Origin: Trametes villosa
Taxonomy: Eukaryota > Basidiomycota > Agaricomycetes > Polyporales > Polyporaceae
Assembly: GCA_002964805.2 (NCBI GenBank)
Contig: PUDQ02000091.1
Location: 186,001 to 250,000, forward strand
DNA length: 64,000 bases
Direction of reading: 5' to 3'
Shown one piece after another: positions 58,985 through 64,000 of the stretch. The position numbers and the translations under genes were made by a program. Numbering within the stretch: position 1 is the stretch's first letter; the number at the start of each line of letters is the position of its first letter. The notes beneath the pieces were generated by a model that searched no databases, was not told the DNA's origin, and saw nothing but the letters and a program-made list of their open reading frames with translations.

Positions 58985-60775
58985 CTAAGAGTGCCCGATG
59001 ATGGCGACCGGCGTATACGGCTCCTCCAGGTACTTGATCTCCTCCTCCGTAAGATCCACATCGAGTGCGCCTGTCGCACGCCGCTCCCGGTCAGCCGGCT
59101 TATCCCTGCTGCATCTACGCTGGCAGGCACTTACCGAGGATGTCCTCTAGGTTCTTCAGACTCGTCGTCCCGATGATGGGCGCGGTCACGCCGGGCTTGG
59201 CCAGTATCCACGCGGTCGCGATCTGCGCCATGCTCACGCTCTTCCTGTTCGCCAGCTCCTCGACGCTAGCACGCAGAGCTCGCAAGTCAGCTTCACGCGT
59301 CATCTTCCAAAGGCGCGGATATGGGGACGTACCGCTCGACGATGGCGGGGATCGCAGGGATGTTGAACGCCTTCTGGAAACTGCCGTGATTCTCGTGAGC
59401 GCGCCGAAGGACTCATGTGGGAAGGCAGGGGCGTACGCGTCAGTCATAGAGCGTGCCGTCTCCGTCTTCAGTGGGTGCGTGAGCAGGCCGCGGCCGAGCG
59501 GGGACCACGGGATGGAGCCGACGCCGAATTGCTGTCGAGAACGTCAGCGTAGTGCCCTATGCGAGCGAATGTGCGATTGAGCAGCGCACCTTGAGCGTGG
59601 GGAACATCTCGCGCTCCTCCTCGCGGTAGATGAGGCTATAGTGGTTCTGCAGCGAGATGAACGGCGTGAGGTTGTGGGCGATGGCGTAGTCTGGGGGAGC
59701 TCATAAGCGATATGATGAGCTGCTAGCAGTCGTCGACACATACTCTGCATCTGTTGAACTATATGCTATTGTCAGTGATATTGGGAGTCGGATGGACGGG
59801 TGCTGGCTTACACTGGTAGGCGTAGCAGGAGCTCATCCCTATGTAGCGGACATACCCCGCTTGGACGACGTCGTGGAGAGCTTGCAGCTAGATTTCATTG
59901 GTGTCGCTCAGTGTTATATTAGATAGGAAGATGTACTGAGTACGTACAGTTTCCTCGATAGGAGTTTCGTAGTCAAAGCGGTGGCCTGTTTAGTGTGAAT
60001 GTCAGCGGTACTGTTCTGCGCGAGTCCGGGGGCGCGCCTCAGCTTACACTGCAACACATCGATGTAGTCCAGCTGCAGGCGCTGCAGACTCGCCTTCACA
60101 GAGTCGAAGATGTGCTGCGCGAGCATATGTCGTTAGCGTTGCACCCTGGATTGCCGAGCTGTGCTCACCTTGCGGTTCAGCCCCTTCTGGTTTATGATAC
60201 CAAGTCCCTCCGCGTCGCTGTTGCCCCGTACGATCGGACCGATCTCCTTCGGCACGGGGGCATACACCTAGAACATACGCGACGTAAGCCAGGATTCATG
60301 TGTTGTGGGGGCGGTGAACACGTACTTTGGTCATGATGACAAGTTCGTCGCGCGGGAGGCCGAACTGCTTGATAGCCTTGCCGATGATGACCTCCGAGAG
60401 ACCATTCGAGTATGCCTACAGTCATAGTGTGGTTAGTGTCATATGCGGACCCCTTTATCTGGGCACACTTACGTTGGCGGTGTCGAAGGTGGTGATGCCA
60501 TGGTCAAATCTAGCGGTCCGTTCAGCTACTTATCGTACTCTACCACACGGGAGAAAGGAGACGTACGCAAATTTGATGTGCTTCAGGGCCTCTTCCTCGC
60601 CTAGCACCCACGGCTGCCATTGAGGGCTGCCGTACGACATGCACCCGAGGATGATCTTCGAGACCTTCAATCCGGACTTGCCAAGGCGAACTGTGCGGTA
60701 GCGGTGACATCAACATAACACGCAACGTATACGTGCCTCAGATCACAAACCGTATTCCATCTTCTTCGCGGCCAT
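58985..60775 (-). CDS. Aldo-keto reductase
   Basis: Fourteen exons on the minus strand give 343 residues: 60775-60751, 60690-60567, 60509-60473, 60415-60326, 60267-60169, 60114-60048, 59985-59948, 59887-59812, 59758-59744, 59690-59590, 59531-59437, 59380-59333, 59265-59135, 59070-58985. The TIM-barrel core shows LGKSGLKVSKIILG, the catalytic Asp and Tyr in FDTANAYSNG, the Lys in MTKVYAP, and the His in LQCHRFDY. NADPH contacts are expected around IPWSPLGRGLL and IIGTTSLKNL. The sequence resembles fungal reductases annotated as aryl-alcohol dehydrogenase or versiconal-type reductase. It should reduce an aldehyde or ketone with NADPH in the cytosol. Exon 9 is only 15 nt. Confidence 0.9.
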
Positions 60776-60858
60776 GTTTAGAGATCTGGTCAAGTCAGTG
60801 TTGAGATGAATAGGGGGATGCGGGGGCTTGTCCTTGCACATCGCCGTAATACGACCGC

Positions 60859-60864
60859 TATATA
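60859..60864 (-). promoter_or_regulatory. TATA box of the aldo-keto reductase
   Basis: TATATA about 84 bp from the ATG at 60775. Confidence 0.45.
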
Positions 60865-61451
60865 TGCTCCCTGGGAACAGCTCTAGGCATCAAAGTCGAC
60901 ACTGGCATTATTGAAATGACGGTCTCTTGCGGAGGCACCGATGCCGCTAGGTGTAGCCAACAGTCAATTTCGCCACGACGCCGTGCGGTGAGTCCATGGG
61001 GTGGGGTGCGACGAAGGTCACATCAAGCTTCCCGTCCTTGTTCCTACCCGGCCTGCACACAGAAAACGGCACAGATAGGCATTGAAGAGATGAAATGGCG
61101 GGCATAGCAGCTAGCACTTCGAACTTGAGAGGATATGCCGGTCGGCGTTCATGCCAGTTGGAACCTCCATGGAACAGTCGAGTAGCGCGCGCGTTGTTGA
61201 CAAAGTGTTTTGTTTGCCTACGATGTGGATAGCAGGGCAGTGAGACAAAATGAGATATGTCGGTTTCTGTGCTTCCACGATGTGACCATATATGAAGAGT
61301 CGAAATGAGAGGACGAAGCAGAAGGAATTTAAAGGGAGAAAGCCTAGCTGGAGTACTCAGCGCTCGGTGTTAAGATAACGCTTGAAGTGGCGTTCGAGCG
61401 CACTCAAAGAGTTATAAATAACAAGTAGATTGATGAGTCAAGAGTACGAGT
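60865..61451. other. Region between the reductase promoter and the LTR
   Basis: Host flank of the retrotransposon. It holds one TGAGTCA at 61434-61440, outside the LTR. No gene recognised. Confidence 0.5.
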
Positions 61452-61739
61452 TGTTACAGGATGAAACAGGAGATCGAAACTGGGGAACAGAGAGGGAGAG
61501 AGGGGGTCCTTATATACTGTGGGGGAAGGATCTGCGCAGCAGATCCGCAGTAAAGCGCAGCACTGCTGCAGCACGTCCGCAGTTAGTATGAGTCAGGTCT
61601 GGGCTAAGTATAGTACACCGCAGTCAGGATGAGTCATAAGGAGTCAGGATGAGTCATATGGACTAAATATAGAAGGTGAGTCAGAATGAGTCAGGTCGAG
61701 TCATTGGCCGTGTGAGGAACTGAGGATGAAATTGTAACA
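61452..61739 (-). repeat. 3' long terminal repeat of a Ty3/gypsy element
   Basis: On the minus strand the repeat starts TGTTACAATTTC and ends CCTGTAACA, so its ends form a perfect 7 bp inverted repeat (TGTTACA/TGTAACA) with the canonical TG…CA. It is 288 bp long. It directly follows the polypurine tract, has a TATATAAG box (61509-61516), and carries five perfect TGAGTCA sites at 61589, 61630, 61650, 61677 and 61687 in its upstream part. The other LTR lies outside the window. The flanking 5 bp (CGAGT, 61447-61451) is the predicted target duplication. Confidence 0.8.
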
Positions 61740-61755
61740 CTACCCCCCCCTTTAG
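61740..61755 (-). other. Polypurine tract
   Basis: On the minus strand CCTAAAGGGGGGGGTA immediately precedes the LTR, as needed for plus-strand priming in LTR retrotransposons. Confidence 0.75.
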
Positions 61756-61776
61756 GTTGACCTTCCAGGTCAACGC

Positions 61777-63273
61777 CTAGTCCGTCATGGTGTCGGTAAA
61801 GGCCTTGCGTCGGCGGACGACGAACTCCGGGAGCTTCGGGGGTTCAGGAAGCTTCGAGGGCCCGGGGGTGTGAGCAGGAGCGGGAGTGGGTTGGGTCGAC
61901 GAGGTCGACGCTGCCGTGGCCATGTCCGCTTTGAGATCTGCCATAGCTCCGGGGTCGTGGATGCTGTCGATGGGGATGCGGATGGCGTAGACCTTGGCCT
62001 TTGCGTTCCTGTCGCTGGTCATGTCGAGGCCCGGGTGGTGAGGGTCCATCCCTTTGGAGATGGTTGAAGCGACGTAGCGGAGGGTGGCGAAGGTCATGTG
62101 GATGTCGGCGTCGGCCACGTAGTAGCCGGTCTGAACGCGGAATGCGGCTATCATAGCACGCTGGAGTGGGGGGAGGAGTGCGGTGGGGATTGCGGCGAGG
62201 CGGTTGATGTCGTTGAACTGTGAGGGAGGAATGGGCTCCTCGTCAGGCCAAACCGTCCTGATGAACACGCGAATGCTCCCGGGGATGGGAGCGATGTAGG
62301 CGACGAGGACGTCGGTGTCGGGGTCGTCCATGTAAGAATCGTCAGACTCCAAACTGGGCATTGATGACGAGGCAGGCGAGAGAGGGATATATTCCGGGGA
62401 TGGGCTGCGAGTAGGCGGGTCGAGGAGAGTGGGCGTGGAGATGGGTGGAGTGTGCGTGGATTCGTGGACAGGGGATGTGAGTCGATCCTCGAGGGCTTGC
62501 CTCATGTCGTGCCACTCCGAGGATGAGCTTGTCGACGAAGAGGGGGGTTCCGGAGTGGAGACTTGGACCTCAGAGAAGTCCGCGATAGGGGGCTCGTTCT
62601 CCTTGTTGTCGTCCCAACTTTCCCAGTTGCCGTTGGGAACTCCCCATCTCGTGGTGTCCTCCGTAATCTTGTAGAGGGGGTCGCGGCTACCGTTGGTGCC
62701 CAGCATGCAGTCGATGCGGGCGGGACCGTCGTGAGTGGGGTTAGGATGGGGTGCGTTCCATCCGGCGCGGCGGCGGGGAAGCAGATCTTCGATCATACCC
62801 AGTGCGGGGTAGAGGGCGACTTGGTTGAGGGCGACCTCGGCGATCTGGACGATCCTGCTGAAGGCGGAGGTGTAGGAGACGTTGGCCTGCCTGAGGAAAA
62901 CGATCTCCTGGGGATCCGGATGGTTCTGGACGTAGTTGTCCATGTGGCGGAGAGCGGGAAGGACGTCGCCGCACATCCGGTACACGTCGACCCAGTGACG
63001 TGTTCCGGGGAGCGAGGCGAGGCGTTGGTTGACAATCGCCTGGAGATCGGGGTGGAGGAGAGTCCACCCGAGCCGGTCGGGCAGAGTCCCATTGGAATAG
63101 GACGCGGTGGGGAGGCGAGGGAGATGGTCGTAGGTCGGGTTCACCCCCTTCACGAAGGAGGGTGCAGGAGGGACGAGGCGTCCCAGGACGGGGGCTTGGA
63201 GTCGATTGATCGGAGAGGGGGAGTTCGAGGAGCGAGTGCGGTGTTGGCGGCGAGAGCGGTGGTTGCGGGCCAT
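61777..63273 (-). CDS. Extra retrotransposon ORF downstream of pol
   Basis: An uninterrupted 498-codon frame starts (MARNHRSRRQHRTRSSNS) 82 nt after the pol stop and ends just before the polypurine tract. The N-terminus is basic. Residues ~60-200 look folded and helical (LHPDLQAIVNQRLASLPGT, IVQIAEVALNQVALYPALG). The middle is Pro/Ser/Glu-rich, and a second folded part (FIRTVWPDEEPIPPSQFND … MIAAFRVQTGYYVADADIH) precedes a Pro/Lys-rich tail. No signal peptide, transmembrane segment or zinc knuckle is seen, so it is not envelope-like or a normal gag. The frame also runs open upstream into pol. Its function is unknown; being part of the element, it may help assembly, targeting or regulation. 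Confidence 0.7.
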   Translation of the reverse strand: MARNHRSRRQHRTRSSNSPSPINRLQAPVLGRLVPPAPSFVKGVNPTYDHLPRLPTASYSNGTLPDRLGWTLLHPDLQAIVNQRLASLPGTRHWVDVYRMCGDVLPALRHMDNYVQNHPDPQEIVFLRQANVSYTSAFSRIVQIAEVALNQVALYPALGMIEDLLPRRRAGWNAPHPNPTHDGPARIDCMLGTNGSRDPLYKITEDTTRWGVPNGNWESWDDNKENEPPIADFSEVQVSTPEPPSSSTSSSSEWHDMRQALEDRLTSPVHESTHTPPISTPTLLDPPTRSPSPEYIPLSPASSSMPSLESDDSYMDDPDTDVLVAYIAPIPGSIRVFIRTVWPDEEPIPPSQFNDINRLAAIPTALLPPLQRAMIAAFRVQTGYYVADADIHMTFATLRYVASTISKGMDPHHPGLDMTSDRNAKAKVYAIRIPIDSIHDPGAMADLKADMATAASTSSTQPTPAPAHTPGPSKLPEPPKLPEFVVRRRKAFTDTMTD

Positions 63274-63355
63274 TGTCGAAGCTGAGGCTGTCGAAGTCGA
63301 GGAGGAGTAGTGCGAGGGGGTTGAGGGAATCCAGAGTGGGCAGGGTCTGGGGATT

Positions 63356-64000
63356 TCAGGCCATCTTGTGCAGCTTCTTATAGCGTTGAAGAGTTGCTTG
63401 TGCGTGTTTGAGGTCTTTCTCACGCAGCCACTCATTCTCGTGCTGCGGACGGCCTTTCCATGTGACCAGGTACTGGATTCCTCCACGGGCTGGCTTCCTG
63501 TGGTTGATAATTGCTTCGATTTCCCACTCTTCCTCTCCGTCAATTGTGTCCGGTGGTGGTGACACGTAATTCGGGCCGTGTTCTGGGGTGGTTCGGTAGT
63601 GCGTGATCAAGGCGGTGTGAAATACTGGGTGAATCTTCCATGCCTTCGGGAGTCGGAGTTTCACAGTGGTGGGTCCCATGACTTCGTCGATGACAAAGGG
63701 ACCTTCTCGTTTTGGTGCGAGTTTCCGGTTGGGATAGGGCAACTTGAGGTTCGTGGATTCGAGGAACACCTTATCTCCCTTCTGGAAGGTCACATTGCCT
63801 GCTGCCTGTCTCTTGGCCATGGCGGCGGCGGCCTTTGCGTGGGAGGCGATGGCGTTTTCTCGGAGTTCCTTGAGGTGATTCAATCGTTCTTCCGTGCTGG
63901 GGTGCTTGGGCTTAGGGTGTACGGTGCCTATAGCTCGTGGTTGATATCCCATCAGAAGTTCGAAGGGGCTTTTCCCAGTGACTGAATGAGTCCGGTGATT
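63356..64000 (-). CDS. Ty3/gypsy pol 3' end: integrase C-terminus and chromodomain (partial)
   Basis: The frame is open to the window edge, so the protein is partial at its N-terminus (NHRTHSVTGKSPFELLMGYQP is the end of the integrase core). Next come a helical linker, the GPY/F-type integrase C-terminal module (FQKGDKVFLESTNLKLPYPN, KLAPKREGPFVI, PAWKIHPVFH-type ending PKAWKIHPVFHTALI) and a chromodomain (EWEIEAIINHRKPARGGIQY, LVTWKGRPQHENEWL). The chromodomain places it among chromoviruses, which target integration to marked chromatin. Reverse transcriptase and protease lie beyond the window. Confidence 0.92.
   Translation of the reverse strand, partial: NHRTHSVTGKSPFELLMGYQPRAIGTVHPKPKHPSTEERLNHLKELRENAIASHAKAAAAMAKRQAAGNVTFQKGDKVFLESTNLKLPYPNRKLAPKREGPFVIDEVMGPTTVKLRLPKAWKIHPVFHTALITHYRTTPEHGPNYVSPPPDTIDGEEEWEIEAIINHRKPARGGIQYLVTWKGRPQHENEWLREKDLKHAQATLQRYKKLHKMA

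Larger units (their letters stand above)
61452..64000 (-). mobile_element. Ty3/gypsy chromovirus-type retrotransposon, 3' part
   Basis: Groups the partial pol, the extra ORF, the polypurine tract and the 3' LTR, all in one orientation with uninterrupted frames. The copy may therefore be young, but the 5' half is outside the window. Confidence 0.85.

Noticed and set aside
63273..63543. Upstream extension of the extra retrotransposon ORF to 63543
   Set aside because: That part overlaps the end of pol in another frame and has low-complexity antisense-like composition; the Met at 63273 lies just after the pol stop.

Overview
The window is nuclear DNA of a filamentous basidiomycete, probably an agaricomycete of the polypore or agaric type. 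This rests on GC-rich coding sequence, many 50-65 bp GT-AG introns in almost every gene, class I hydrophobins, a family S53 (sedolisin) protease, basidiomycete-style P450s and fungal transposons (Tnp2/CACTA-like and Ty3/gypsy with chromodomain). No rRNA, tRNA, CRISPR array or prokaryotic operon was recognised. Most gene models below were built by hand from splice sites and reading-frame continuity; exon coordinates are given where they sum to an intact frame.

Layout. 0-7.5 kb: a secreted S53 peptidase, a C2-domain protein whose 417 bp intron carries a MITE with terminal inverted repeats, and a long intronless disordered protein on the minus strand. 7.5-10.7 kb: no convincing gene. 10.7-13 kb: a TMEM19/DUF92 membrane protein with a 1.1 kb intron holding an inverted-repeat element. 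14.5-18.3 kb: cytochrome P450 no. 1 followed in the same direction by a short-chain dehydrogenase. 18.9-19.5 kb: a decayed C2H2 zinc-finger gene. 20.2-30.2 kb: a region dominated by a Tnp2-type (CACTA/En-Spm-like) DNA transposon, with transposase on + and a companion gene converging on -, preceded by an unknown three-exon gene.

31.9-37.9 kb: two microtubule genes tail to tail, the LIS1/PAC1 dynein regulator (+) and a 1052-residue coiled-coil protein with a centrosomin-type N-terminal motif (-), the kind that recruits gamma-tubulin complexes. 39.5 kb: hydrophobin 1. 41-43.4 kb: P450 no. 2, a paralogue of no. 1 with the same exon plan. 43.7-50.2 kb: two related protein-kinase genes, both minus. 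51.5-54.1 kb: hydrophobins 2 (-) and 3 (+), divergently arranged. 54.6-58.7 kb: a RAP1-like telomere protein with two Myb-like modules. 59-60.8 kb: an aldo-keto reductase with 14 exons, one of only 15 nt. 61.4-64 kb: the 3' end of a Ty3/gypsy retrotransposon on the minus strand: integrase tail plus chromodomain, an extra 498-residue ORF, polypurine tract and a 288 bp LTR with five TGAGTCA sites.

The window mixes housekeeping genes (LIS1, RAP1, spindle-pole protein, TMEM19) with locally duplicated secretory and metabolic genes (hydrophobins, P450s, kinases) and mobile elements. No operon-like pathway is visible. The P450/SDR neighbours are at most a suggestive pair.
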